Origin: Bacteroidia bacterium
GTDB lineage: Bacteria; Bacteroidota; Bacteroidia; UKL13-3
Direction: 5' to 3'
DNA length: 64,000 nt
Assembly (NCBI GenBank): GCA_023151275.1
Contig: JAKLJI010000015.1
Span: 25,741 to 89,740, forward strand
Program-made: the position numbers and the translations under genes
The notes under the pieces: generated by a model
Databases searched by the model: none
Told to the model about the DNA's origin: nothing
Seen by the model: the letters and a program-made list of their open reading frames with translations, nothing else
In this document: one piece after another, positions 26,738 to 36,653 of the stretch
How positions within the stretch are numbered: position 1 is the first letter of the stretch
How the letters are laid out: each line of letters starts with the position of its first letter

Positions 26738-28863
26738 AGTTTTTGTAAATCAACTTTGCAAATGATGCTATCATTTCCCATCCGGATATCGCCTTGAATT
26801 TTCTTGATGAGAAAAGTGCTTTCGAGTATTCGAACTTTCTGAGTTATGTCCAGCGATAGAAGTTCTGAGCTTGACAAAACAACTTGCACAGTTACCTTTT
26901 TTGTGCGCGACAGAAAACCATACCATTCCTTTAAAAATCTATTGTACAAGCCATCTTCACCTTCAAACCTCAATGCATAATCTCCAAGTTTATTGCCTTC
27001 TGAATCATAGTTATCAGGGCTGGCAAATGGATAATCAGACCCTGGTGATGTGGAATAAGAGAATGTTGGTTCTTCATCAGTTCCTCCATCACGTAGATGT
27101 CCGTATTTCAATCCCCAATAAAACAGCAATCTTGGGCCAACAGGATTTCGTCCCAATCCAAATTCATTGCTACTTCCTGTTTCATAAATAAATGGACAGA
27201 AGAATTTTCTAGCCAAATCATGATGCCAATCCATTGCTGTTTGACTCATTCCAGAGCCTATTGTTTCTGTGCCATTTCCGATGGAATAATCATGGAAAAG
27301 TTTAGAATAAAATGACCAGGTAACTTTAGGGATATTGCTCACTAAATCAGCACCCTTGCTTTGGTAAATTGAAAGCTCATCTAATACGCCATAAAAAACT
27401 CCAGATTTTGCATTGGTTGGCAAATCAGAAAATGAGTTTACATATCCTGCAATTTTGCCCTTTACATCTTTCACTTTTCCAGACAGATAGGAATCACCTC
27501 CATCTCGGTCGAAAGCCAAAGTAAATCCATCCGTAAAATTCCCTTCAATTTCTTCTACAATTCTAAATGTCTTACTACTCCAATCAATACTGGATGGGTT
27601 TTCTAGAATTGATTTTAAAGTATTCACAGAAAGAACACCATTTCTTAGGGAAATGGCAAGCCCAAGAAAGTTTTTAAGTCCAGCAAGAAATTCAGAGAGC
27701 TTTAAATCTGGACAATGTTCTGATAAATAAACTCTCCCAGCAAATGCATTAAATACCTGACCAGTTCCGTAAATATTTGCGCTATAATATCCATCAATTG
27801 CTACTAAGTCAATTGAGCTATTGTTGTAAACAAAACATCTCTGATAGAAATTAGGTATTGAAGCTAGATTTCCGGAGACTACAGATGAAAACTTCCCCGC
27901 AATAAATTTCAGAAAGCTGAACAGGTAAAATTGAGGAGAAAGCGTGAACATGAATGGTGTACCATAAGTATTAGTAGTAAATCCATTTGTGTAGCTATTC
28001 ACAAGTTTACCAGAATTAAATGCTGGATTTAATTCAGAATAAAAATCTTCATTCTTTATTGTTGGAAAACAAAATTCAGCATCAGGATAAACATCATTAA
28101 CAGCAGCATAAATTGCAGTTTTTACAGCAGTAGCATGATAGCTAAGCCAATCAACTGGATGGCCGTAAGTATTGCTATAAAGTAGCCAAGCGCAAACAAT
28201 ATTGTAATTGTCAGTTTGGGAGATTACACCATCTTCCTTATCCTCAATATGAATAATCTCTTCAAAGTATGGTGCTCCTGTTACCCTGGTAATATTGAAC
28301 TTGTCAGTAATTTCTGCATCGCTAAGCAGACCAGAAAATACTTGGTCAACCAGAACTTCCAGTGGCGCACTACTAATGGAATCTGAATCAAATCTATGCA
28401 ATACTGCATTTATATAAACATCAACTCTTAAAAAGGATGCACCAAGGCTAACACTAAAATTAAATGCCCACCATCTTTTGTAGGGAGCTATTAGCTGAAC
28501 AAAATCAGATTCAGAAAACAAATCTGATAATTTTCTTTCGCTCGATTCTGCCCATTTGCTTACTTCAGAAAAATCACAATCAAAATTTTCTCCTTTAACT
28601 GATACTGTTAATTGCCCTGTACAATAAAAATTTCCTGATAAATAAAGTTGGCAGTCAAGCTGTAGTTTATTGGTAGCGGATGCAATTAAATTGAAATAGG
28701 AAAGCAGCCTTTTGTTTTTCTCAGTTAATGGCAGCGTTATTGGCAGAGTGCTTAATCCTGTAAGGGAAAAAGAATCGCTAAACAAACTGCTTTCCCAAAC
28801 AAATGGCAGTGTGAAGCTTGGTTCCAGGTCCAAGAATTCATTTTTAACCTTGAATCCAATCAT
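26734..28863 (-). CDS. Large phage tail/baseplate protein
   Basis: 709 residues with an alternating beta-strand pattern and many aromatic residues; no catalytic motif. The N-terminus (MIGFKVKNEFLDLEPSF) and the strong segment PITLPLTEKNKRLL suggest a conserved N-terminal domain. Proteins of this size next to the tape measure in Bacteroidota prophages are tail tip/baseplate components; that role is inferred from position. It overlaps the next gene by an ATGA. Confidence 0.65.
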   Translation of the reverse strand: MIGFKVKNEFLDLEPSFTLPFVWESSLFSDSFSLTGLSTLPITLPLTEKNKRLLSYFNLIASATNKLQLDCQLYLSGNFYCTGQLTVSVKGENFDCDFSEVSKWAESSERKLSDLFSESDFVQLIAPYKRWWAFNFSVSLGASFLRVDVYINAVLHRFDSDSISSAPLEVLVDQVFSGLLSDAEITDKFNITRVTGAPYFEEIIHIEDKEDGVISQTDNYNIVCAWLLYSNTYGHPVDWLSYHATAVKTAIYAAVNDVYPDAEFCFPTIKNEDFYSELNPAFNSGKLVNSYTNGFTTNTYGTPFMFTLSPQFYLFSFLKFIAGKFSSVVSGNLASIPNFYQRCFVYNNSSIDLVAIDGYYSANIYGTGQVFNAFAGRVYLSEHCPDLKLSEFLAGLKNFLGLAISLRNGVLSVNTLKSILENPSSIDWSSKTFRIVEEIEGNFTDGFTLAFDRDGGDSYLSGKVKDVKGKIAGYVNSFSDLPTNAKSGVFYGVLDELSIYQSKGADLVSNIPKVTWSFYSKLFHDYSIGNGTETIGSGMSQTAMDWHHDLARKFFCPFIYETGSSNEFGLGRNPVGPRLLFYWGLKYGHLRDGGTDEEPTFSYSTSPGSDYPFASPDNYDSEGNKLGDYALRFEGEDGLYNRFLKEWYGFLSRTKKVTVQVVLSSSELLSLDITQKVRILESTFLIKKIQGDIRMGNDSIICKVDLQKL

Positions 28864-30107
28864 ATTGAAAACCTTTCTAAATGAGCGTATTTGTAAGTAA
28901 TCACTCGGCCAAAAAGCTGCTGATCTGTGCTTTCAGCTTCGTTTGAAGAATCAGTAATGATAATAGGCAAATAGTAATCACCAACCTTTTCAAATACTTG
29001 ATTAGAAAGTAGCAAGTCAACAAGCGATTTAAAGCAGTCATAGGAAACAAAACCGGAGCCAATTTCAATTTCCTGCTGATGGCGTTTGTTTACCTGAGTC
29101 ATTCCCCCCTTTACAACCATTGAGGAGGTGGTATTTCGGTTATCTACCAGCAGCTCTGCCTGCTCAAATTCAAAATTGTCTTTCTTAGATAGCTTTCCAA
29201 AAAATCCAATTGCTTCAAAGGTTCCAAAGCTATTGCGGAAGTAAAATTGCTTCGACTCTTTGGTTAATTCTGCATGCTTAACCGAGTAAGCTTTTACCTC
29301 AGATTTTCGGATTAATGGCCCGTAAAGCACTTGAAAATCTACCTTATAAATTCCAAGTGCATCAAATGGCAGGGTAAGCGTAATGGATGGATTTAAGGTA
29401 AGCACATAATTCCAGTCAATTGAACTAAGGGTTATTTGCCAGGTAACTAGTCCGGCAACACTTGGACTTGAATCTGCATAAGCTGGCCATTGTATTACAG
29501 CAGAATCAGCACCATTACGGTAGTAAGCGCGTACATATAAGTACAATGAATTATCTGTAAATGTGCTCCAATAATTCATCCGGATAGGCTGATTGTAGAA
29601 AACTGCTGAATTTTCGGCCAGCCGGTTCAAAAACTTCTGGTGGTTAGAGCTGTTAAAATAAAGCGACTCCAAAACGGAATAATCCCTTATTTCTGGCAAT
29701 CCAAATGGGGTGTATGATACTGTATTGGATGTGACTGTTGCAGACACAGAACCACCATAGTATTCCTCAAAAACCACTTTGAATCTGCCTGAATATGAGG
29801 CATAGGTAATGCCATTATTCAGTTTGGAAAAATCAGCAATAAGCAAGTTGAACACAATTTGAGAAATGTTGAACTCGCACCAGTAGTAAGTTGTTCCGGA
29901 AACTCCATAAGTTTGAGAATTGGATGGAATTCCTGTCAAGGTGCCAACTAAAGTATCACCGGATGCAACTCTATAAATCTTCGCAATTATCTTGTAATCT
30001 GCCGGGGTTGAACCTCCCACATTAAACATAGATCCACCTACTCTAAACCAAGCATTGTTTCCTGAAGGAACTATGCCGGAAGGTTGAATATTGATATTTA
30101 TAGCCAT
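28860..30107 (-). CDS. Phage tail structural protein (beta-rich)
   Basis: 415 residues, beta-rich, starting MAININIQPSGIVPSGN; the first 130 residues have a fibronectin/immunoglobulin-like strand pattern. The C-terminal part (YFRNSFGTFEAIGFFGKLSK) looks like a separate domain. Overlaps with neighbours on both sides mark it as part of the tail operon. Distal tail or fibre component by position; no specific family assigned. Confidence 0.6.
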   Translation of the reverse strand: MAININIQPSGIVPSGNNAWFRVGGSMFNVGGSTPADYKIIAKIYRVASGDTLVGTLTGIPSNSQTYGVSGTTYYWCEFNISQIVFNLLIADFSKLNNGITYASYSGRFKVVFEEYYGGSVSATVTSNTVSYTPFGLPEIRDYSVLESLYFNSSNHQKFLNRLAENSAVFYNQPIRMNYWSTFTDNSLYLYVRAYYRNGADSAVIQWPAYADSSPSVAGLVTWQITLSSIDWNYVLTLNPSITLTLPFDALGIYKVDFQVLYGPLIRKSEVKAYSVKHAELTKESKQFYFRNSFGTFEAIGFFGKLSKKDNFEFEQAELLVDNRNTTSSMVVKGGMTQVNKRHQQEIEIGSGFVSYDCFKSLVDLLLSNQVFEKVGDYYLPIIITDSSNEAESTDQQLFGRVITYKYAHLERFSI

Positions 30108-30595
30108 TTTGATGGATTTGATTTTAAGCGAATTGATTTACTGAGCGAAAACTGAAAGCGAACGCCATAGCAGTTGTCATAAACAGGGCCAACATTATCG
30201 TACTGAATGCCGTTTTCTGGCTCAAAAAGACGTGCTATTGTATTTGAATTTGCTTCATGATCCTCTGCCATTTTTGAAATTATTTCCATCCCAATTTCAA
30301 AAGCATCATTGTAGGCATCTTCTTCCTGTGTGTAGTTCTCATCTTCTACCTGGAATAGAATTGCAAAAGCGCAATCAGGGCGCTGAATGATATTTCCAAA
30401 ATTCAATCCTCTGAAACTTCCGGATGATTTCTCAAGTAGCATACAAGGAAAAACCTGAGGTTGATTTAATCCATTAATCAAATCATCCATGTTTATTGCC
30501 CGAAATGATTCATGAGTTTCATCCACATGGGCAATGTCAATATTCTTTTCTGCCTTACTCTTAAAGTAAGCTACATAATCGTTCTGCTTAATCAT
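30098..30595 (-). CDS. Unknown phage tail-region protein
   Basis: 165 residues, no signal peptide. Mixed alpha/beta with acidic centre (QVEDENYTQEEDAYNDAFEIG). It overlaps the genes on both sides by 10 and 4 bases. Size and position between a chaperone-like gene and the tail proteins fit a tail terminator-type protein, but that is only positional. Confidence 0.55.
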   Translation of the reverse strand: MIKQNDYVAYFKSKAEKNIDIAHVDETHESFRAINMDDLINGLNQPQVFPCMLLEKSSGSFRGLNFGNIIQRPDCAFAILFQVEDENYTQEEDAYNDAFEIGMEIISKMAEDHEANSNTIARLFEPENGIQYDNVGPVYDNCYGVRFQFSLSKSIRLKSNPSKWL

Positions 30596-31314
30596 TTTGC
30601 TGAGATAATTGCTTCCTGATTTAATTCAATAAATACTTCCAAAAGTGGCCTGTTTGCGTATTCTGCCGGGCTCATTTGCCGATGTTTTGAAAGCATCTGA
30701 ATAGTTCCTTCCCATCCATATTTTGCCAGGTCAGGATTTGATTCACCTCCTGAAAAAGCCTTTGAAAATTGCTGGTATAAATGCTCGCGTACAGCAATAA
30801 AGTTTAAGCTGATAGCCATTGCCTTGTGTTTTGAGGTTTTGGATAAAATTTGTCCAATTACTTTGAATCTGTAATCTGAATACCCAAGTCTGAACCCTAA
30901 AAATGACGGCCTGTAAATTGCTGCCAGGAAACGGCCATAATCGGCCATGGATTCAGTTTTCTGAACTCGTTTAAGGTAGAATTCAGCTTTTCCGAAATCG
31001 CGCACTGTAAGATTGCTGAATGCGTTACCTGGCCCTGAAAAGCAAAACAGAGTAGGGAAGGCAAAGCAGTTCAATTTTGGCGGATCTTGGAACTCTGGCA
31101 ATGATTCATACAAGCCCAGTATTTCATCGGCAGGAATATCAGCAATCCTTTTTTTGAGAGCTTTTGGAAGGATTTTATTCAGCACCTGGATAGGTAGTGG
31201 ATAGTTAGGTAGCTTGGCAATAGAAAGAAAAATCCCTTCCAATTGCTTAGCGGTAAGCTCAAGCCATCTGGAAGGGATTTTGCAATTAATTTCGCCATAT
31301 TCAACAGTAATCAT
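30592..31314 (-). CDS. Unknown phage protein, possible tail assembly gene
   Basis: 240 residues, predicted mainly helical, start MITVEYGEINCKIPSRW. No enzymatic motif. It opens a run of overlapping tail genes (31314 to 23698). I do not see a programmed frameshift site here as in classical tail chaperone pairs. Confidence 0.55.
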   Translation of the reverse strand: MITVEYGEINCKIPSRWLELTAKQLEGIFLSIAKLPNYPLPIQVLNKILPKALKKRIADIPADEILGLYESLPEFQDPPKLNCFAFPTLFCFSGPGNAFSNLTVRDFGKAEFYLKRVQKTESMADYGRFLAAIYRPSFLGFRLGYSDYRFKVIGQILSKTSKHKAMAISLNFIAVREHLYQQFSKAFSGGESNPDLAKYGWEGTIQMLSKHRQMSPAEYANRPLLEVFIELNQEAIISAK

Positions 31315-31344
31315 ACAGCGAAATTCAGGGCTAATTAGTTTGAC

Positions 31345-31614
31345 TTAAAGGACATTTAGCAAACTATTTCCTAGATCAATATCCTCAAAAGGAATGCCTG
31401 CACTTATTTCATCATTTGTGAAATGGCTGAGGTACTCTGGCAGCATGATTAACCACCACTTTCCATCAACATCCTGAATTGGGTTGGCGTAGTTATCTGC
31501 AAGGCCTCCCCATTCTTCAGCTCGCGCTGCATTGATGGCGGCAATCTTATTCATTGCTCCGGTTTTCGTGCTGTAACTCGTGTACAGCGGTCCTGTAACA
31601 GTTGACTCATCCAT
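31345..31614 (-). CDS. Unknown small phage protein
   Basis: 89 residues, acidic C-terminus (ISAGIPFEDIDLGNSLLNVL). It lies two bases behind the fibre gene; such small genes after fibres are often assembly helpers, but no motif supports this. Confidence 0.5.
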   Translation of the reverse strand: MDESTVTGPLYTSYSTKTGAMNKIAAINAARAEEWGGLADNYANPIQDVDGKWWLIMLPEYLSHFTNDEISAGIPFEDIDLGNSLLNVL

Positions 31615-31616
31615 GG

Positions 31617-33137
31617 TTAGAACGCGTTGTTGTTGAGTGAACGAATGAGGTTATACATAGCTGTTCGCTGGTTAAGATTATCAGCGTTTGCAGCAAGAAT
31701 GTGGGTGGTAAGCATTACATTGGCAAATGAATTCAATGCATTATTTCTAGCCAACAAGTTGTAACCTGTAGCATTTACCGCGCTAGTATTATCGTTTGCT
31801 GCAGATGATCCAAATGGGTCAATACTCACGTTATTCAGGAGATAAGGAATTGTTTCGGGCGACGTATTGATATTGAATCCGCTAGTCCTCATTGCCAAAT
31901 TCAAAGTGCTTGAAGAGTAATTATTGTTATGCCTGCCTACATTAGCAAACAAGTTTTGCGATTCAAATCCTCCAAACGCATTAATGACAATATTAATACC
32001 TGGATTCAATACCGCGCCAGGTCCAAGCTCGGCAATCACCTGTTCCCCAACAGAATTGGAGTACTTTTTAAATGCAGTGTATAATGACATTGCAGGTTGA
32101 TTGATGTTCAAACTTGCAGCATGAAGTCCAAAGCTTGTCCCATTTCCCATTACTATTGTTCTGTCTACAATTTCCGCTTTCAACGCGTTGTTTGTCGTAG
32201 GTGTGTTTAGTGTCCAAACTTCACCTGTTGAGCTTGTCCAGCTTGTTTGGGAGGTCGCTCGGTTGTAGCTAGAAGGGTTGAAGTCAACAACTGCGCTTCC
32301 ATTTATTGAATTTGAAATTGTTACTCTATTTATTACCCCCCTGAATACGCTATTGCTGTTAAAATAACTACCTATAACCACATTTGATGAAGGATTGTTT
32401 AGTATCCCTGTAAACAAAGTAAAAGTTATTCCTAACTGTGTCCAAGTTAATCCATCTGGTGACGTAAAGAACGTCACTAAACCTGTGCTTGAAACTCTGG
32501 TCATTCTTACCCATCCTGTATAACTTGCACCAATTCCAACACTTGAAGTACAAGCATTGAAAACTCCTCCTCTGGATTGTTGATAAAGCAAATTATTTGA
32601 ACTGTTTATTGCCCAATCGTAACCATGATTTGTTAGTGCTACTTGGGTTTTGCTTACAATAAACTGAGTAGCTGAATTATTTATATAATCAATGTATGCT
32701 TTAATGTCAATATCTCCGGTTATCTGATTTGCAGCCGCATTTGGAGTTGTAAAATTATTATCAGCAACACCAGGTAACCAAACATAATTAATCCCAGAAT
32801 GCACCAGGCACAACGGCTGAGCTGCCACAGTACCCTGAACAGCATCTCCATTGTGATTCACAGAGTACAAGGTGTTTACGGCACGGCCAAGCGTTGCACC
32901 TGAGCCAATGCCATTCAACCTTCCAAATATCGCTGGATCATAAGTAGCAGGATAGCGGGCGATGAATTGCTCGTATGTTCCGATGTTTCCTGCAACAACC
33001 ATCTGCCTGATAGCTTCCTCTAAAGCCACACGGCTTTCAATGATGCCACCAGCGTTGACAACGCGATTCCAGTGCCTGTCAGCTATCTGACGAGCAAGGG
33101 AAGATCGATTACCAAGAATTAACCTCCTCCTCAGCAT
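31617..33137 (-). CDS. Tail fibre-like protein with LamG-type domain
   Basis: 506 residues. The first 120 residues are probably the particle-binding part (RLILGNRSSLARQIADRHW). A lectin-like jelly-roll follows, with YDWAINSSNNLLY, FFTSPDGLTWTQLG and FRGVINRVTISNSI, the strand pattern of concanavalin/LamG domains. The rest is Asn/Ser/Thr-rich with few charges, typical of receptor-binding fibres. Predicted to contact the host surface; the sugar or protein target is unknown. Confidence 0.65.
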   Translation of the reverse strand: MLRRRLILGNRSSLARQIADRHWNRVVNAGGIIESRVALEEAIRQMVVAGNIGTYEQFIARYPATYDPAIFGRLNGIGSGATLGRAVNTLYSVNHNGDAVQGTVAAQPLCLVHSGINYVWLPGVADNNFTTPNAAANQITGDIDIKAYIDYINNSATQFIVSKTQVALTNHGYDWAINSSNNLLYQQSRGGVFNACTSSVGIGASYTGWVRMTRVSSTGLVTFFTSPDGLTWTQLGITFTLFTGILNNPSSNVVIGSYFNSNSVFRGVINRVTISNSINGSAVVDFNPSSYNRATSQTSWTSSTGEVWTLNTPTTNNALKAEIVDRTIVMGNGTSFGLHAASLNINQPAMSLYTAFKKYSNSVGEQVIAELGPGAVLNPGINIVINAFGGFESQNLFANVGRHNNNYSSSTLNLAMRTSGFNINTSPETIPYLLNNVSIDPFGSSAANDNTSAVNATGYNLLARNNALNSFANVMLTTHILAANADNLNQRTAMYNLIRSLNNNAF

Positions 33138-33138
33138 A

Positions 33139-33876
33139 TTAATTCCTGTCTATCAATAATGATAAAAAGAACTGCTGGCCGCTTGAGGGAGTAAATGCAT
33201 CCAATGTTTGGATGATTGCCCAAAGCCTGGTTTCTCCGGAGGCCAGTTTGAATGGAAGGCGCAGGTCTGCTACTAATGAATGCGTTGCGTCACTTCCAGC
33301 TCCTGCTGTTGCCAATGCCGGGAAATCGATATAGCCAATTCGGTTTGCTCTGTTTGCCCATAAAAGAGGAAATGCGGAATTGTCATTTACCTGTGATGGA
33401 GCAGATTTATAAAGGTGAACACGTATGCGTGGAGTAATGTCAGACTTATTACTGATAAGCCTTGCTTTAACTAAATAGCCACTTCCGCCAGCTTCCAGTC
33501 CAGCTATAGCCAAATCAAAAATAATTGCAACCGGTGCTGAGGTTGATGATGAAATTGCATCATTTGCCGAATAAGCAGTTGTATCAGCAGGGCGTGTGAT
33601 TGTTACTTCAACCGGCTCGCCCATTTTGCCACCAACTTGCACAGCATTGGCCTTCCACAAGAGCAATTGTGTTTTTACCTTGGCAATTGTGTCGTAGGTG
33701 GAAATATCTGCCACGTTTATTGCTACTTCTCTATTTTCAAAGACAAAGCGAACCTGCGCGGCTTCTTTGTCAAGGATAACAAGCCCGCTATTCAACGGGA
33801 ATTCAAAATCAGGAATAGAGCTTAGTGAGTCTTCTATTCTAAGAATATTACCAACAAGGCTTAAGGTTTTGGCCAT
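33139..33876 (-). CDS. Phage structural protein near fibre gene
   Basis: 245 residues, beta-rich, low in Cys, with a central glycine-rich turn region (GLEAGGSGYLVKARL) and ending in a strand-rich region. It starts 30 bases after the spanin gene and ends one base before the fibre gene. Probably a tail fibre or base component; family not recognised. Confidence 0.55.
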   Translation of the reverse strand: MAKTLSLVGNILRIEDSLSSIPDFEFPLNSGLVILDKEAAQVRFVFENREVAINVADISTYDTIAKVKTQLLLWKANAVQVGGKMGEPVEVTITRPADTTAYSANDAISSSTSAPVAIIFDLAIAGLEAGGSGYLVKARLISNKSDITPRIRVHLYKSAPSQVNDNSAFPLLWANRANRIGYIDFPALATAGAGSDATHSLVADLRLPFKLASGETRLWAIIQTLDAFTPSSGQQFFLSLLIDRN

Positions 33877-33906
33877 TTTGTATAGAATTAGTAAATCAAA
33901 AATAAA

Positions 33907-34734
33907 TTACCGCATTGCGTACCTAAAGGACAGAAAGGCAATGAATCCAAGCCCGATAAGCAGCCAGATCCACCATTTGATTCCTGTGCTTTCTGATTGT
34001 TTATCAAGTGTTTTTATTCGTTGATTATTGCTCTTTTTTATGCTTGTGGAGGTTTTTACCCGGGTTTCCTGCTCAACTTTTACCTGAACATCTTTTGTTT
34101 TTGAAATTGCTTTAATCTTCCTTTTACTGGAAGATCCTTTTGCAATCACAATTTTTACTCCGGCAGATTCAAGTACTTGCTCTGCCGTATCAGCAACATC
34201 AAAACATCCTTCTATTGAATCAGCTTTTATCACAATAGTTGAATCAAGCTTAGTTTTGATTATTACCTCAGAAATACTTGTACTATCCAGTTTCGCCGCT
34301 GTTTCAACATTTATTTTGCTTGTTGTTTTTGTTGTTCCGCAACTGCTTACTAACGCAACCAGGACAATCATCGAAATTATTTTTCGCATGAAGGTCCAGG
34401 TAATATCAAATGTTGCGGATGCTATCCACCATCCAATGAAAGAATAAATTAGGTAGGAAAGGGCAGGAACTCCCTGATAGTAGCTCATGCCGGCACCAAT
34501 TAAAGAAACAAGTAGTCGCTTGAAAAAGTGACCGCCATCACGAGGGAAAGTTCTTTCCATAAATGAAATCTTCCCATCTCCATTTCTGTCTTTGGCAGAT
34601 TCAAAAAGCTCTTTTGTCCACCATTTACCCCAATTCCTGAATAGGTTTAAGATTACAATTCCTTCAAAAAAGAAAAAGCAAAGGCCAATTCCAACCAGGA
34701 ATAGACCTTTAATAAGTAGTTCAATATGGGTCAT
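33907..34734 (-). CDS. Membrane protein joined in frame to a u-spanin-like lipoprotein
   Basis: 275 residues. Residues 1-115 form a small membrane protein (hydrophobic segments at about 8-30 and 70-110) with an EF-hand-like loop DRNGDGKISFME. From M116 the sequence alone would be a complete unimolecular spanin of 160 residues: MRKIISMIVLVALVSSC with a lipobox Cys, a coiled, charged periplasmic part, and a C-terminal membrane anchor (IKWWIWLLIGLGFIAFLSF). A u-spanin bridges outer and inner membranes and fuses them in the last step of lysis. The gene follows holin and amidase and overlaps the amidase by 14 bases. An internal start at 34389 is likely; see findings. Confidence 0.72.
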   Translation of the reverse strand: MTHIELLIKGLFLVGIGLCFFFFEGIVILNLFRNWGKWWTKELFESAKDRNGDGKISFMERTFPRDGGHFFKRLLVSLIGAGMSYYQGVPALSYLIYSFIGWWIASATFDITWTFMRKIISMIVLVALVSSCGTTKTTSKINVETAAKLDSTSISEVIIKTKLDSTIVIKADSIEGCFDVADTAEQVLESAGVKIVIAKGSSSKRKIKAISKTKDVQVKVEQETRVKTSTSIKKSNNQRIKTLDKQSESTGIKWWIWLLIGLGFIAFLSFRYAMR

Positions 34735-35272
34735 TTCCGTTGCTTGCTTCTGCTAGTAACAATGCCAATTCAATAGCAATTTCTTTTTTCGATTTCTGGT
34801 ATTTAGCCATGTCATCCTTATTGGAAATGAAGCACACTTCAATAAGCAAATTGGTACCAGGCTCGTGCAGAATTCCTATTCTTCCTCTTGCTGATTGATC
34901 TTCAGAGCGAACACCGCGCGATGGCAACATGGTAATGCCAGAAATTCTTGAGCAAATAGCTGATGCCAATACTCTTTCTTTGTGAGTTGACCGGGTTGGG
35001 ACAAATACTTCAACTCCGGAGGCCTTTGGTGGGCCTGAATTAAAATGTAAATCGCATACAATGCAGGTTTCTGAACTATCGATTTCTTTTAGCACTTCTG
35101 GCAACCGCTTGGTGTCATCGTCAATCCAAATTGGGTAATTCAGTAAGTTGAGCTGTCTGGCAATCATATCGCGAAGCTCCACGGTTAAATCCGCTTCCTT
35201 ATATCCATTCGCAACAGCTCCAGGATCAGGATTTGGGCCCTTAGGATTATGGCCTGCAATAAGGTAAATCAT
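34721..35272 (-). CDS. Endolysin, N-acetylmuramoyl-L-alanine amidase (Amidase_3)
   Basis: A 183-residue zinc amidase that cleaves the bond between muramic acid and the stem peptide. The catalytic residues of the family are present: H8 in IAGHNPKG, E26 in GYKEADL, H76 in CDLHFNSG and E145 in LLIEVCF. There is no signal peptide, so it should depend on the holin encoded immediately upstream (4-base overlap). Confidence 0.9.
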   Translation of the reverse strand: MIYLIAGHNPKGPNPDPGAVANGYKEADLTVELRDMIARQLNLLNYPIWIDDDTKRLPEVLKEIDSSETCIVCDLHFNSGPPKASGVEVFVPTRSTHKERVLASAICSRISGITMLPSRGVRSEDQSARGRIGILHEPGTNLLIEVCFISNKDDMAKYQKSKKEIAIELALLLAEASNGNDPY

Positions 35273-35709
35273 GGCTGCAAGTCTTGAGTTTTACCTGATT
35301 CGTCAAATGATTTCAATTTTGCCAAAATCCAATTGGGTAGTAACCCAGGGCGAATCACTCCAAGATTTTCAATAATGGAAATTGCCTCTCTAACCATTAT
35401 TGCTGCGTAGAACAGGTTATCAACCCAGCTAAATAATCCATTTACGGCACCGGCAACGGTAAAGTTTTTCAATCCGTGGGTAAGAATAAGAAAGACAGCA
35501 TAAACAATCACCTTCTGAAAAAATGCAGCAAAGCCTTTAGAGCTAACTGAATTCTGCGTCCAATGTTTCCAAAATCCGGTTGCAGTATCAATGCCAATTA
35601 ATACCATCAGGAATACCAAGAATTGCCAATCAGAAAATAGGTACTTTTCAAAAAGATGAAGAATGAAGCTACCTGTTACGGTAAGGAATAAATAAATTTT
35701 GTATTGCAT
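35269..35709 (-). CDS. Phage holin (holin family 4 type)
   Basis: A 146-residue membrane protein with about three or four hydrophobic segments and the pattern FLMVLIGIDTATGFWKHW typical of the Bacteroidota/Firmicutes phage holin_4 family, plus the conserved MVREAISIIENLG segment. It forms the inner-membrane lesion that lets the amidase out. First gene of the lysis cassette. Confidence 0.88.
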   Translation of the reverse strand: MQYKIYLFLTVTGSFILHLFEKYLFSDWQFLVFLMVLIGIDTATGFWKHWTQNSVSSKGFAAFFQKVIVYAVFLILTHGLKNFTVAGAVNGLFSWVDNLFYAAIMVREAISIIENLGVIRPGLLPNWILAKLKSFDESGKTQDLQP

Positions 35710-35711
35710 AA

Positions 35712-36653
35712 TTAAAGGATAAAAGATGAGCCTGTAGAATTGTCAATAACCTCAGTTGTATCGGTAATCAAACCAAGTTCAATGCATTTGGCTTTGAGCT
35801 GGTAGTAATAAGCAGATCCAGTTTGCTGGCATCTGGAAGCCATTTCGCGCTTCATGTCCATGGATGCCATGCTTTTAATTTTAGCTTTTTCAGAACTAGC
35901 GGAAACGGATGTCACTCTAACACCATCATCGCTGAAGGTAAATTCCATCTTAAATAGTGCTTGCTCTATTGCCAAATTTGCTGCAGTGGCATAAATCAAT
36001 GGAGCAATTTGATACATATTTGAATCTGCATCAGGAGTTAAATTTCCTACCTTCCTTGCGTCTAAAAATGTTGAATAGTTATCTCTAAGCAGAGGTTTAA
36101 TCTTTAAATTAAGCACATCAAGTATGCACCCTTTCAAAGCTTCCAATGTTCTTCTTGAACTAGAAATAGGGAAGTATGCATCAAAGGCATAGGCAGATAG
36201 GAATAAGTTATTCCAGTATGCTGTTTCATGGTCACTTTCGCGCCAAGGTTCAAATTCCTCTGAATTTGATGAAAGCAAAATCAATGCATCATCTATTGCC
36301 CTCCATCCTGACTCTAGCAACTCGTTTTCAAGTTCAATTTTTTGCCATTCATAAAGGGGTTTTTTGGCATTATTGTCAGCTTGTAAAGCTCCACTACCTG
36401 TTAGGGTAACAAGCAATTTTGGAAGTGCTTTTGTTAAAGCAAAATTTCCGGATGCAGCCTGAATGTAACCGATTAGCTCTAAGTCTAAATCTTTCGGATC
36501 AGACAAACCATCCAGATAATCCAGTAAGTTTTTTCCAAACAAATTTTTAAGGAAAGTGCCTTCAATAGTAGCTGCATAATTGGATATCTGTGAGAATTTA
36601 AAGCTGGAAGATATCTGGGCGATTTTTTGGAAAGCCTGTTCTGTTAAAATCAT
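35712..36653 (-). CDS. Phage head-tail connector candidate
   Basis: 313 residues, mostly helical, no signal peptide, overlapping the portal gene by 4 bases. The repeated region around MASMDMKREMASRCQQTGSAYY and the position directly after portal fit a head completion or adaptor protein of Bacteroidota phages. This is a positional inference. Confidence 0.6.
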   Translation of the reverse strand: MILTEQAFQKIAQISSSFKFSQISNYAATIEGTFLKNLFGKNLLDYLDGLSDPKDLDLELIGYIQAASGNFALTKALPKLLVTLTGSGALQADNNAKKPLYEWQKIELENELLESGWRAIDDALILLSSNSEEFEPWRESDHETAYWNNLFLSAYAFDAYFPISSSRRTLEALKGCILDVLNLKIKPLLRDNYSTFLDARKVGNLTPDADSNMYQIAPLIYATAANLAIEQALFKMEFTFSDDGVRVTSVSASSEKAKIKSMASMDMKREMASRCQQTGSAYYYQLKAKCIELGLITDTTEVIDNSTGSSFIL

